Assembly: GCA_034509755.1 (NCBI GenBank)
Contig: CM067549.1
Coordinates: 46,118,052-46,182,051 of the forward strand
Direction of reading: 5' to 3'
From: Anisodus tanguticus
Lineage: Eukaryota > Streptophyta > Magnoliopsida > Solanales > Solanaceae
Length of the DNA: 64,000 nt
The notes under the pieces are model-generated. The model ran no database searches. It had not been told where the DNA came from and saw only the letters and a list, made by a program, of their open reading frames with translations. The first letter of the stretch is position 1. Every line of letters begins with the position of its first letter. Both the position numbers and the translations under genes were made by a program. Positions 1 to 9,849 of the stretch are shown here, piece after piece.

Positions 1-526
1 ATTAATCGAATCATAGAAAATATCAGACATCGGGTGACGAGAAAATAAAAAATCAGATATTTTTCTTTTTTTCTATTAACCTTTGGAAACACTGTCAAGA
101 ATCACCAAATATTGGGGCTGGACCTTGTAGGTAATATCAGTTACTCTGTTCTCAAACTCTGGTCATTCAGACACATCCCGTGATTTACTGGTAGTAATTA
201 TGAGAGACCGAGACTACTATCTCCACTAATAATCTGGCATAAGCGAGGAAGCTCGATATACAAAAAAAAAAAAAAATGAATCATCAAATATTTTATAGCT
301 TTGTTCCCCGTTGTTTCGGACCTTGGATTTGACAACTACGGTCTACGGACTGCTGTCTTTTTTGAAACCACATATTTTTAACCCAAGAAAAAGGGATCGA
401 TTATTGAGGAGTTTAAGTTATACTAGTACGTAATAAATACGAGTACAGAGAGGGGAGCACTTCCTTGGCAGCAGGAAGGGCAGTGGGCAATAGGCCATGT
501 TAAAGGCAGAACTGGCAAAGTTAAAG
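1..526. other. AT-rich spacer, no gene seen
   Basis: No coding region longer than a few dozen codons and no recognisable repeat family is visible. The stretch holds short A and T runs and ends at the 5 bp target duplication TTTAC (527-531) of copia element A. Confidence 0.6.
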
Positions 527-531
527 TTTAC

Positions 532-673
532 TATAAAATTATATTAATCTCTCTTGGAAGTCCTTCTCATTAATATAAATATATATATATATGTGAATAA
601 TGTTGAATCCTTCTACAACAAGGATCTCAATCCTATCATAATTATACAATACAAAATATGGTAAATATGTAAC
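532..673 (-). repeat. Element A left (3') LTR, first part
   Basis: Matches 11936-12200, for example in the shared stretch ending in the poly-A-like segment and the string ATATGGTAAATATGTAAC. It is interrupted at 673 by element B and resumes at 7227. Compared with the right LTR it lacks about 85 bp in the middle. Confidence 0.85.
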
Positions 674-1233
674 TGTTGGAAATTTACTAATGTGAAATTA
701 AGTTTATCTCATTATTTATGACTCGAATAATTGGGCCCCGCACGTCGGAAATATCGTTTCCACACACGTGCAATCTTAGTGTCAAGTATCGTAAATTTCA
801 TTAATGAAAGAGATATTGGTACGTAAGTGAAATGTTTGAGACATAGAATGATGGATGGTTATTTGCTAAATGACAAGTGTTCCACGTTGGTAAACGAAGG
901 AAGGATTGTGCGAGGTGTAAGATGGAACGGGTCGAAAAAGGGCCGCGGAGCCGAGAAGGGCCGTGGCGCCCCCTAGCAGTGTCGCGGCGCCTGACTGGCA
1001 GTAAGCGTCGTCGGTTTTCTGGTTGAATTAGCGCCGCGGCGCTTCATTGGCAGTGAGTGCTCGACGGAAGTCCAAAAGTTTGGCTGATTATGGAGAGATT
1101 TTGGAGCATTAACTTGGCAGTTTTTCCTCCATAACTTAGCCATTATTTGGCTGCATTAGTTGGTGGTTTAAAGGGTCATTACATGGCATTTAAATGACCA
1201 TTACATGGGCAGTTGAAAGGACCATCTTGCACA

Positions 1234-1242
1234 CTATAAATT
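1234..1242 (+). promoter_or_regulatory. Putative TATA box of element B LTR
   Basis: CTATAAATT in a GC-poorer part of the LTR, about 550 bp before the LTR end. The 3' LTR has the equivalent CCTATAAATTG near 6668. Transcription would start roughly 30 bp downstream, which places the conserved block and the presumed primer site within the transcript leader. Prediction from motif only. Confidence 0.5.
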
Positions 1243-1430
1243 GAGGCATTTGGCTCAATTCTATAGATGAAGAAATGAACATATATGAACATATGAACAG
1301 AAAAACAAGTTCACAACACCACAAAGAGATCAGATTTTCCTGATAGCAATCCTTCTCTTAGCAATCTTCATTATTCGTGTTCTTCGCAGAAATCATTTGT
1401 GTAGGCTTTGCACACTTGATAGTTTGATGT

Positions 1431-1521
1431 TTCATCTTGGGATACTATTGTCCACACCTCCGTAAAGCCTATATACGGGGGAAATCTTGTCTTAAAGACA
1501 GAGAGTCATCTCTCGACTCGG
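1431..1521 (+). other. Conserved LTR block (copy in B 5' LTR)
   Basis: A block of about 90 nt shared by the LTRs of B, C, D and E although the rest of these LTRs differs strongly. It runs from TTATCTTGGGAGACTATTG-like sequence through TATACGGGG and CTTGTCTTAA to CTCGACTC. In this copy 1482-1496 is the exact reverse complement of 1795-1809, just after the LTR. See the finding on self-complementarity. Confidence 0.85.
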
Positions 1522-1794
1522 CCAGTGGTGTTGTGGTTTATCTAATTGGTTGCTAAGTGTTTCAGGTGTCAACTTAACAAACGAAGGACTCTAACCGTTT
1601 GTATTCTCAGCGGATCTACAAGCCACAAGTGTAGCAGCTCATGTTCTTGTATTTCCGAATACAAGATCCATATTTGAAGTTTCATTCAAGATCAAGATAT
1701 TGACAACTTGTTGTTGTCCTCATTGTTGTTTATCCTTTCGATCACTGTAATAGTTATTTATTATTCCCGTTGTTGCTTTACATATTCCAACAAT

Positions 1795-1809
1795 TTTAAG
1801 ACAAGATTT
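1795..1809 (+). promoter_or_regulatory. Presumed primer-binding site of B, complementary to its own LTR
   Basis: TTTAAGACAAGATTT begins two bases after the LTR end, where a retrotransposon primer site normally lies. It does not resemble the Met-tRNA complement used by element A in the same window. It is perfectly complementary over 15 nt to 1482-1496 inside the LTR. Function is inferred from position and complementarity. Confidence 0.55.
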
Positions 1810-1827
1810 GTGTTAGTGATTCGAAAG

Positions 1828-2240
1828 ATGTTGGTCGACAAGTGTGTGACCAAATCTGGCTGTGGTTTTCTTCTTGAAAATAGTTCTGTTGACAGTTTTG
1901 CTAACAGTTCAAACAACAACCGTGCTTTAAAGAATGGTCCTAGTTATGGTTCTCTCTTTGACGACAGTTACAAGTTTGTTTCCGTGAGCTTCAAGATACT
2001 GCTGATAGTCATGCTAGTACGGCTAAAGATCAAGGACGAGTTGGTGTCACCGCTCCCGAGGGTGGTGGAAACAAGCGCCCACGAGAGGCGGAGGATGTCA
2101 ACTGGGACAAGAAGAGAAGGTTGAAGATGATGTACTATCATATAACAAAAGTCCTATATCTGTCCCAGACAAAGAACCCGAATTATGGTAAGGAGGATTT
2201 GGACACTCAGTCTAACTGAAGTGGGCCAGAATCCAAGAGG
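1828..2240 (+). pseudogene. Diverged gag start of element B
   Basis: Follows the same leader string TTCGAAAGATG that starts gag in elements C and E. The product is short and broken. It keeps the peptide string VNWDKKRRLKM in one frame, which resembles the conserved copia gag segment around the W..K/R.LKM(F/Y)(F/Y)L motif (LTR-retrotransposon gag, UBN2-like). The reading frame shifts before that point and stops at about 2218. The recognisable acidic DTQS segment at its end is repeated further downstream. No function remains. Confidence 0.6.
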
Positions 2241-2920
2241 TCTAAGTTAATCCTTCCTTATTCAATAAAATGTTTAGTTAATATCTGAATAAAAGTGTGT
2301 AAAGAAAAGCTGGGAATATGAAAGTGTTTTCATTAAAAACTTATATTCCCTACATTCTAAAATCAGATATTGCATCTCCTTCCTTCCCGGTTAAAGATTG
2401 GACTATTGTAAACAAAACTTAAAAGATCCATTCTTTTGAGTATAATTATTAAAAGTATGTTCGCACATACGAAGAAGAGAGATCCACTGACTGTGCGAAA
2501 ACTGTTACCACTCTTAAGTAAGCGTCAGGGATTTCCCTGGGCACCAATCACAAGGGAAGAAGACTAAAAGATAATGTCTTATCTTAAGACGTTGAACCTG
2601 TCACACTATTTGACAGAAGATCCTTCATTTGATAGGATGATATTGGACACTCAGTCGTACAAAGCCTACGGGTGACTAGAGTGGGCCAGAATTTATTTGA
2701 TAAGGATGATATTGGACACTCAGTCGTACAAAGACTACGGGCGACTGGAGTGGGGCCAGAATTCATTTGACAGAAAAGTAATGGACACCTAGTGAGGTGG
2801 GCCAGAGTTTCCAGGTCTTAAATGATCTGAAGGCCAAAAGAAAGGCAGAAAACAAATAGGACACTCAGTCTGCCAAAGCAACTGGAGTAGGCCAGAGTAT
2901 CCAGATCACATATGATCCGA
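2203..2920 (+). repeat. Tandemly amplified gag-derived motif in B
   Basis: Five imperfect copies of a unit of about 40-70 bp, each opening with GGACACTCAGTC or GGACACCTAGTG and closing with GGAGTGGGCCAGA, at about 2203, 2643, 2712, 2783 and 2858. One copy of the ancestral unit exists in element E gag (minus strand, about 61800-61850), encoding a D-T-Q-S ... E-V-G-E-D peptide. The same five units occur in both internal copies of C. Confidence 0.75.
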
Positions 2921-2939
2921 TTACACCCTAACCACGGGC

Positions 2940-3640
2940 AAGAGGTTATTCATGTGAAGCAACGCCACATCTAAAGTAGAAGGGGTTGGAGAGATTGTCC
3001 TCAATAGGACTTCAGGGAATGTGATCACTCTAAAAGGAGGTGATACATGTCGCAAACTTGGTTTAAGGGACGATGTTGGTCAAGTTATTTTGAGACTAGT
3101 CCAACATGTCTATAATAACTACGAATAGTACAGTATGTATATAGCTAAATGAATGATATATTTGTAATCTGTGCATCTATGCCAACATAGATTAAGACAC
3201 GTTAAATAGAAAGTCATTCAAAAGCTAATGAAGTTGAGATTGTTGCCTTATGTCGACATAAACCCTCAAAATGAATGTGAGGTAGGCGAAGAGGCAAAAT
3301 CACCTTTCCATTCCGTCAAAGGAATAGCGAAAGAAGCACCGCTCCTCTAGAACTTAGTCACGCCTACATGGGTAATTTGAAGTTTATACAAAATAGAAGG
3401 GGGAGACAAGTACATTGTGACCTTCATTGATGATGGTACAACGTATTGCATCCTTTGTTTGTAGAAAAGCAAAGATGAAGTTGTTGAAGCGGATAAGCGC
3501 TATAAAGCATAAGTTGAAAATTAACTAAGCCTACGGATTGAGGAATTCGTAGTGATAGAGGGGGAGAATGTGAAGCATCGTTCATTAAACAACTGCTCAT
3601 TACTCACCTCAGTCTAACAGTTGCAAAGCCATAAGCCCAA
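2940..3640 (+). pseudogene. Integrase-region relic of element B
   Basis: Degenerate copia sequence. At about 2960-3060 the frame resembles the segment after the protease (SKVEG...LT.GD), and at 3400-3560 it resembles the integrase core (TFIDDGTTY...LLKSKDEV...YK), matching the intact E integrase segment TSIDDNTRYCYVYLLKSKDE. Stops (for example at 3462) interrupt it. The catalytic acidic residues cannot be assembled into one frame. Confidence 0.7.
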
Positions 3641-3699
3641 AATATGTGGGGCAAGAAGATCCCTACCGCTAATGTGATTCTCAACAGAACTACGCATAA

Positions 3700-5480
3700 G
3701 GATAATAATAACTCTTCGTGTGAAACATGGAAATGATCTCACATACAAATGGTGTGATGTGGGATGGCTTGGTAGAGGTTGGAATACCAAAACAGGTCAA
3801 ATTGGACCTAAGACTGTAAATTGCATATCCACTGGACCTGCAAATAACATTAGTGTTTATCGCCTCTTGGTGTCAAAGAATGCTGAATTCTTTGAAAATA
3901 ACTTTCCTTAAGAAGAAAAAAGACGTAATTGCTCAAGGTTAACAAGAACCCACGAGGGCCTGACTATTTGAAACTAGATATTTCGTATCTACAGGACTCG
4001 GAAGTTGCTGATTATCTGGAACTTAATGTTCCAGATCTACAGAACTCAAGAATTCTAGATATTGTACCGAGATGGAGCAAAGAGGGGACAAAGACTTATT
4101 CCAGGCCTTCTAGCTTGTATGGTTGAGAATGAACCATGGATAATTAACAGAGAATTGTTATCTCTAGAAGCGCTGCTTTGGAAAGAAGCTACAGAAAGAG
4201 AAATAGATTCCATCATATAGAACCGTACTTGTGTAATAGTTGACCTTCCTCTAGGAAAAGAACCTTTGGGTTGTGAAAGTGGATAATCAAAAGTGAGTAC
4301 AAAGTAGATGGATCTACTGACAAGTATAAGGCCTCGGCTACTTGTACATGTGCTCCCCTATGAATAACTTAACATCCAGGGCCATTGCAGTCTTGCGTGA
4401 CATGGATGTTGAAACAGTCTTCCTAACCAGAAAGTTGGAAGAGAAGATCAGAGTTGGTTTGTTGGACTGTTGGGCTTCTTCCTGAACTTTCATTTTGGTC
4501 CCTGAAATGTTTACATTTTGGTCCTGGAAGTTTCAGATAAAACAGAAACAATGAATCTGACAACAGAAACATTGACTCTGAAGTTAGAAAGCCAACAGTG
4601 AAAAAAAACAACAGTCTGAAAGTAGAAGTCATATTGAAACAAAAGCCTCGATATGAAAGATATGAGTATCACATATGACATCTTAGGAATTGGGATTTCT
4701 AAGACATCTAACGGACTGGTCTAACTCCAAACTCAGTTGTGAGATAGTTGACAGTCTCGTTGAAGCCACCAATGGATATGAATCATAGAACTGATTGGAA
4801 TCATGGTGCACCCATATACAAGGATCGATATGTGCAGGTCACATGTAGTTCAATATATTGTACATACTACAACCGACCTGGTATCGGCCTACAAAGTAGA
4901 TCAGTTGAACTAAGGTTCACTCGTGATTCTGGGAAAGATCGATAGAAGGCGTTAAGTCGGATATGACGATATCTAAAATATTCGCTTATCTACGGATTAT
5001 GGTATTCTGGATGTCCAGCAGTTCTGGGAGTACACAGTGATGCAAACTGGACATCAGTTATGAAGAACACCAAAACCATAAGTAAATATGTATGGTGGGT
5101 CTTGGAAAATCCTCTAAACAAACTGGCATCGACTGATTTATGATGGAATCAGAGTTTATCGCTTTATACAAAGTATGAAAGAAGTTGAGTAACTTCACGA
5201 CTCCTTAGAGGGCGTTCCTTATTGGGAGAAACCCTTGCCTTCAGCAGTTATACACTGTGGCTAGCCGGTCGGCTTCAGGAAGGGCACGGATGACAGCGTC
5301 TGGACATATCTATTGGATCTGTCGGAGATATAAAGATCGTATGGCAGTTGATTATCACGGGTATCATTTCATTGATTACTAATCAAAGGATATAGCGGAC
5401 CCTTTAACTAAGGGACTACCCGAAGATCAAGTGTTCTGTCTGTCTAGGGAAATGGGCTTAAAACCCAAACAATATGAACC
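3700..5480 (+). pseudogene. Integrase C-end, reverse transcriptase and RNase H relic of B
   Basis: Scattered matches to element E: the region around 4765 reads PPMDMNHRTDWNHGAPIYK, corresponding to IDMNHRIDKNRGAHVSQEQ in E reverse transcriptase, and 5385-5460 corresponds to the RNase H end DNIADPLTKGL...GQ.FCLS. Large parts of the reverse transcriptase, including the YVDD box, are missing or unreadable. Many stops and frameshifts. Not functional. Confidence 0.75.
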
Positions 5481-6092
5481 TTTGTAGTGGTAACCCAACC
5501 ATACTGACTGGAGATCCCAAAATTTGGTTCAACGGGAAAACTAAGCTGTAAAAGGTTTAGTTGAGCGCTTCGGTGGAAGCAAGAGCACTTCGAATTATGA
5601 TTTATGTTTAAGAAACATAAATCCAAAGTCGTTCCCGCGATAGAAATTAAAGTGCTACCTGAATGGTGGGTAAAGGTTAAGCTTTCAAACCTTAACGATC
5701 CTCAAATGGTTGAGGTTAAGGTTGGGGAAACTTTTAATGATTCCTAACACTTGTGAAGTGGGGTATAGCAGGATACCTTGTAGGAGATCACCTATTTAAA
5801 TGCAAGGACAGGCCGCCTCAAGTGAACGCACTTAAGAATCCAAGTGTGTTCACGGCCACAACGGACATAACAAAAGGAGAAACGAATAAAGCGGAGTTAT
5901 TGTGTTGGTACCGTTGTCTTGGCTTACATTAAACACTACAGTTCAAGACATCACGTTCACCGCGCAGTAAGTAAGTCAGATGGTATTCAACTAGGGAAGG
6001 TTCAAAGTAGAAGCTACCTCTCCTGATGCAATATCTTTTCGCTGAAAGATTGCTAAAAGTAGGCACCTTGTGTGTGTACCAAAATCTCTTTC

Positions 6093-6102
6093 AAGAGGGG
6101 AT
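6093..6102 (+). promoter_or_regulatory. Polypurine tract of element B
   Basis: AAGAGGGGAT directly before the 3' LTR (6103), the expected plus-strand primer site. Element C has the matching AGAGGGGAT and element E the minus-strand equivalent. Confidence 0.8.
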
Positions 6103-7221
6103 TATTGGAAATTTACTAATGTGGAATTAAGTTTATCCCATTATTTATGACTCTAACAATTGGGCCCCGCATGTCAGGAATATCATTTCCACACACATGC
6201 AATCTTAGTGCCAAGTATCGTAAATTTTGTTAATGAAAGAGATATTGGTACGTAAGTGAAACGTTTGAGACATAGAATGATGGATGGTTATTTGCTAAAT
6301 GATAAGTGTTCCACGTTGGTAAACGAAGGAAGGATTGTGTGAGGTGTAAGATGGAATGGGTAGGAAAAGGGCCGCGGCGCCCCCTAGCAGCGCCGCAGCG
6401 CCTGACTAGCAGTAAGCGTTATCGGTTTTCTGGTTGAATTAGTGCCGTGACGCTAATGTGGCAGAGCCGTGGCGCTTCACTGGCAGTGAGTGCTTGACAG
6501 AACTCCAAAAGTTTGGCTGATTATGGAGAGGTTTTGGAGCATTAACTTGGCAGTTTTTCCTCCATAACGTAGCCATTATTTGGCTGCATTAGTTGGTTGT
6601 TTAAAGGGCCATTACATGGCATTTTTAAATGACCATTACATGTGTACTTGAAGGGACCATCTTGCACACCTATAAATTGAGGCCTCTGGCTCAATTCTAT
6701 AGATGAAGAAATGAACATATATGAACAGTAAAACAAGTTCACAACACCACAAAGAGATCAGATTTTCCTGATAGCAATCCTTCTCTTAGCAATCTTCATT
6801 ATTCGTGTTCTTCGCAGAGATCATATGTGTAGGCTTTGCACACATGATAGTTTGTTGTTTCATCTTGGGATACTATTATCCACACATCCGTAAAGCCTAT
6901 ATACGAGGGGCAATCTTGTCTTAAAGACAGAGAGTCATAACTCGACTCAGTCGGTGGTGGTGTGGTTTATCTAATTGGTTGCTAAGTGTTTCAGGTGTCA
7001 ACTTAACAGACGAAGGACTCTAACCGTTCGTATTCTCAGCGGATCTACAAGCCACAAATGTAGCAGCTCATGTTCTTGTATTTCCGAATACAAGATCCGT
7101 ATTTGAAGTTTCATTCAAGATCAATATATTGACAACTTGTTGTTGCCCTCATTGTTGTTTATCCTTTCGATCACTGTAATAGTTATTTACTATTCCCATT
7201 GTTGCTTTACATATTCTAACA
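6103..7221 (+). repeat. Element B 3' LTR
   Basis: Same 1119 bp length as the 5' LTR, with scattered substitutions (for example TATTGG instead of TGTTGG at the start) and small indels. Conserved block at 6859-6950. It is followed by the target duplication GTAAC. Confidence 0.95.
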
Positions 7222-7226
7222 GTAAC

Positions 7227-7264
7227 CTAGTCTAGGTAGTACACGTGCTACACGTGCTAATACA
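7227..7264 (-). repeat. Element A left LTR, second part
   Basis: Resumes the LTR broken by element B. It contains CTAGTCTAGGTAGTACACG as in 12165-12185 and ends TAATACA, followed on the internal side by TCCCCTC, the minus-strand polypurine tract. Confidence 0.85.
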
Positions 7265-7645
7265 TCCCCTCAGTCGGAGCGGGAGGAGGTCGGACGCTAA
7301 GACTGGATCTGAAATCAATGAAGAGCTATCTAGGAAGGCCTTTGGTGAATTTATCTGCATACATATATGAAGAAGGCACATGCAACACCCTAACATTATC
7401 AAGAGCAACCTTCTCACGAACAAAGTGTATATACATCTTAATATACTTGGTTCGCTGATGCTGAACCGGATTATGAGATAAATATATAGAGGATATGTTA
7501 TCACATTAAACAAAAGACGCCTTACGCAAGGGACATTGCAGCTCCAAAAGAAGGTTTCAAAGCCAACAGATTTCAGCAACAACATTAGCAACACCTCGTA
7601 CTCTACTTCTGCACACAAACGGGATTGGGTGGCCTACCTTTTGGC
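7265..7645 (-). pseudogene. RNase H end of element A, frame-broken
   Basis: On the minus strand the order of peptides is AEVEYE-like, then pieces matching the copia RNase H core (lists of hydrophobic residues, then a HQR-TKYIKM-like stretch and an LHVP-like stretch) in changing frames. It continues from the reverse transcriptase ORF, which ends at 7649. Several frameshifts. Compare 36360-36620 in element F, where the same region reads in one frame. Confidence 0.6.
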
Positions 7646-7648
7646 AGA

Positions 7649-8308
7649 TCATGAAATGAGATTATCCCTTAAAAACACACAGTAGCTGGAGGTGGAGCAT
7701 CGCGTGTCCGGACAACTTGCCCAATCAGCATCCGTGTATGATAACAACCTGGTCGGTGCTGAGGGGTATAGGTGCAAACCATAATCAAGTGTGCCCTTAA
7801 CATATCGAATGATACGTTTAAGGGCAGTAAAATGAGGATCCCTAGGGGCATGCATAAATAAGCATACCTGCTGAACAATATAAGCGATGTCAGGCCTGGT
7901 GAAGGTAAGATACTGAAGTGCTCCTACAAGACTCCTATAAAGAGTGGGATCGGACACTGGGTTACCATTAATAGCACTAAGCTTTGATTTAGAGTCAACT
8001 GAAGTAGACATGATCTTGCAGTTGGTCATCTTAGCCATGTACACTATCTCTTCTGCATACTTGCGCTGACATAAAAATATAGTATCTGCAGAACGCGTCA
8101 CTGAGATCCCCAAAAAATAGCTCAACTTCCCCAAGTCAGTCATAGCAAATTCGGTTTTAAGTAGTGCAATAATCTCATTTTTCAACACATCAGAGTAGGC
8201 AGTGAGCACGATGTCATCCACATATAACAATAAATAAGCAATGCTACTACCTCGATGAAAAGTAAAGAGAGAATTATCACACTTGCTGTATACGAACCCA
8301 ATCTGCAT
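7649..8308 (-). pseudogene. Reverse transcriptase C-half and RNase H start of A
   Basis: A 219-codon open stretch. It holds the copia reverse transcriptase catalytic box LLLYVDDIVLT (about residues 27-37), then the conserved TDLGKLSYFLGI, RKYAEEI, SLVGALQYLTFTRPDIAY and the connection to RNase H (HFTALKRIIRYVKGTL, then YTDADWASCPDTR). The YVDD aspartates are intact. It is only a fragment of a polyprotein of about 1400 residues. The sequence before it (8310-8790) continues in broken frames and the RNase H after it is broken. No sign of being a host gene. Confidence 0.9.
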
Positions 8309-8309
8309 A

Positions 8310-8790
8310 ATGTACTGGGCAAAGCGGTCATACTATGCTCGAGGGGCCTGTTTCAAACTATATAGCGACTTACGAAGACGGCATACATCCTGAGGGGCTG
8401 CCGGATGAACGAAACCAGGCGATTGGTGCATATAAACCATTTCTTTCAGATCACCATGTAGAAACACATTTTTTCACATCAAGCTGATGAATAGGTCAAT
8501 GCTTACCCATAGAAATACTCAGAACTGTGCGAATGGTAGCCAATTTCACAACCAAACTGAATGTCTCACCACAATCAATACCCTCCTACTGATTAGTGTC
8601 ATTGGCCACAAGTCTAGCCTTAAACCTTTTTAAGTCATCACTGTCTCTGTATTTGTGACGAAAAATCCACATGCATCGGATCACATTCACCCCATCCGGT
8701 CAAGGAACCAAATCCCACGTGTGTTATTTTGTTAAAGCATTAAACTCATCATACATGGCCGCATTCTAATTTGGGTCAGTTTTGGCTAAT
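8310..8790 (-). pseudogene. Reverse transcriptase N-half of element A
   Basis: Minus-strand frames show the copia reverse transcriptase start, including pieces like TWDLVP, R..MWIFRHKY, KARLVA and DCGETFSLVVKLATIRT, then QLDVKK. It is interrupted by stops and frameshifts (for example near 8590 and 8470) and connects with the YVDD-containing part at 8308. Confidence 0.75.
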
Positions 8791-8878
8791 TTTGGGTTTT
8801 TGGGAATTGGGAAAATGGTTTGTGTGGATAGGTTAAATTAGACTTTAGGTTTGAAAATCCCGTGTTGGGCACTAGTTT

Positions 8879-9472
8879 TCATATGGTGCGTGGGGGCAAT
8901 GTTGGTTTTTGTGTAGGTAATTGGGTATGGGTCATGGTGTGGGGGTGGGTCCAGGTATGGTGTGGTGTGTAGATTTGGTTGTTGGGTGATGCTATGGGTT
9001 GGGTAGATTCAGGGCTCGACGACGGGAGGTGTGAATACATCGATCTGGCCAGATCGATATGAGGTAAAATGGAGGATGTGGGGTAAGATATCAGTGGGGG
9101 GTTGGGACTGATGCATTTTATCGGGGTTCCGATAGTGGTGGAATGGTGTGGGTTTTTAATGGCTTGGGGGTTTGTGGGGTTGCCGTGGGACGGTGGAGGT
9201 GACACATTGAAAAGGAAGACGACTGGTGGTGAAATTGTGATGGTGGGTTGACAGTCGGTGGTGGCAGTCGACGATATGTGTGATGGAGAATAGGGTGGCG
9301 ACGGGGACACAGAGATACGATCGGTGGTGGTGGTTGGAGGTGGCAGAATCGCAAACAGGCAGTCGGCGGTGGCGGCAGTGGGTGGCAGAGGTGGTGTTTG
9401 GGTAGTTGACTGACACAGTTCGCTGAGAATGATGGGGAAGATATCAGACTCGTCAAGAAAGGTATAGTCCAT
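8879..9472 (-). pseudogene. Proline/threonine-rich linker of element A polyprotein
   Basis: A 197-codon open stretch dominated by P, T, S and H. It lies between integrase and reverse transcriptase, where copia polyproteins usually have a variable low-complexity linker. No domain is visible. It overlaps other open frames on the same strand that arise from its biased composition. Confidence 0.6.
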
Positions 9473-9475
9473 TTT

Positions 9476-9847
9476 TCAAAATTTTTGAATATTTGAAAAA
9501 GGGAAGGTGGTCTCGTTAAATGTGACGTGATGAGAGACGTGGATCTGACGAGTGGACATGTCATAGCAGAGATAGCCCCTATGATTAGACGGGAAGCCTA
9601 TGAAGACACATGGTGTGGTTCGAGGTGCTAATTTGTGAAGGGCGGTGGAGGCAAGATTGGGGAAACACATGCAACCGAATATCCTAAGGTAGTCGTAGGA
9701 AGGGATCCGACGGTACAAAATTTCAGTTGGGGTCATATTATGAAGGGTGATGGTAGGTAAAATATTTAGGATGTATTCTACCATATTGACGACATAGACC
9801 CAGAAAGACAGAGGAAGTGAGGCATGAAATAGTAAAGTACAAACCAT
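9476..9847 (-). pseudogene. Integrase C-terminal part of element A
   Basis: A 123-codon stretch with the copia integrase C-terminal pattern: LLFHASLPLSFWVYVV, then NILPT, TPTEILYRRIPSYDYLRIFGCMCFPN, then PCVFIGFPSNHRGYLCYD and HVSHHVTFNE. The homologous segment in element F is at 34370-34720. The catalytic core upstream (9850-10160) is in broken frames. Confidence 0.85.
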
Positions 9848-9849
9848 GT

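Larger units (their letters stand above)
674..1792 (+). repeat. Element B 5' LTR
   Basis: 1119 bp, start TGTTGGAAAT and end CCAACA. It contains a GC-rich stretch at about 920-1050, a TATA-like CTATAAATT at 1234-1242 and the conserved block of about 90 nt at 1431-1521. The 3' copy (6103-7221) has the same length with scattered substitutions and compensating small indels. Confidence 0.95.
674..7221 (+). mobile_element. Element B: complete non-autonomous copia-derived LTR element
   Basis: Perfect 5 bp target duplication GTAAC at 669-673 and 7222-7226. Two LTRs of identical length (674-1792 and 6103-7221, 1119 bp each) start TG(T)TGGAAAT and end CCAACA/TCTAACA. The 4.3 kb internal part has the same plan as element C: a diverged gag start, a tandemly repeated gag-derived motif, then relics of integrase, reverse transcriptase and RNase H full of stops. 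The zinc knuckle and protease segment seem to be missing, because the gag-derived repeats run directly into sequence resembling the region after the protease active site. It cannot encode its own proteins and would depend on a relative such as element E. Its clean insertion into an element A LTR makes it younger than A. Confidence 0.93.

Noticed and set aside
2203..2920. Regular repeats as a CRISPR-like array
   Set aside because: Few, imperfect units of unequal spacing derived from gag, in a plant genome.
8879..9564. Proline-rich open stretches as a host cell-wall protein
   Set aside because: Positioned between integrase and reverse transcriptase of element A on the same strand; a linker of the retrotransposon polyprotein.
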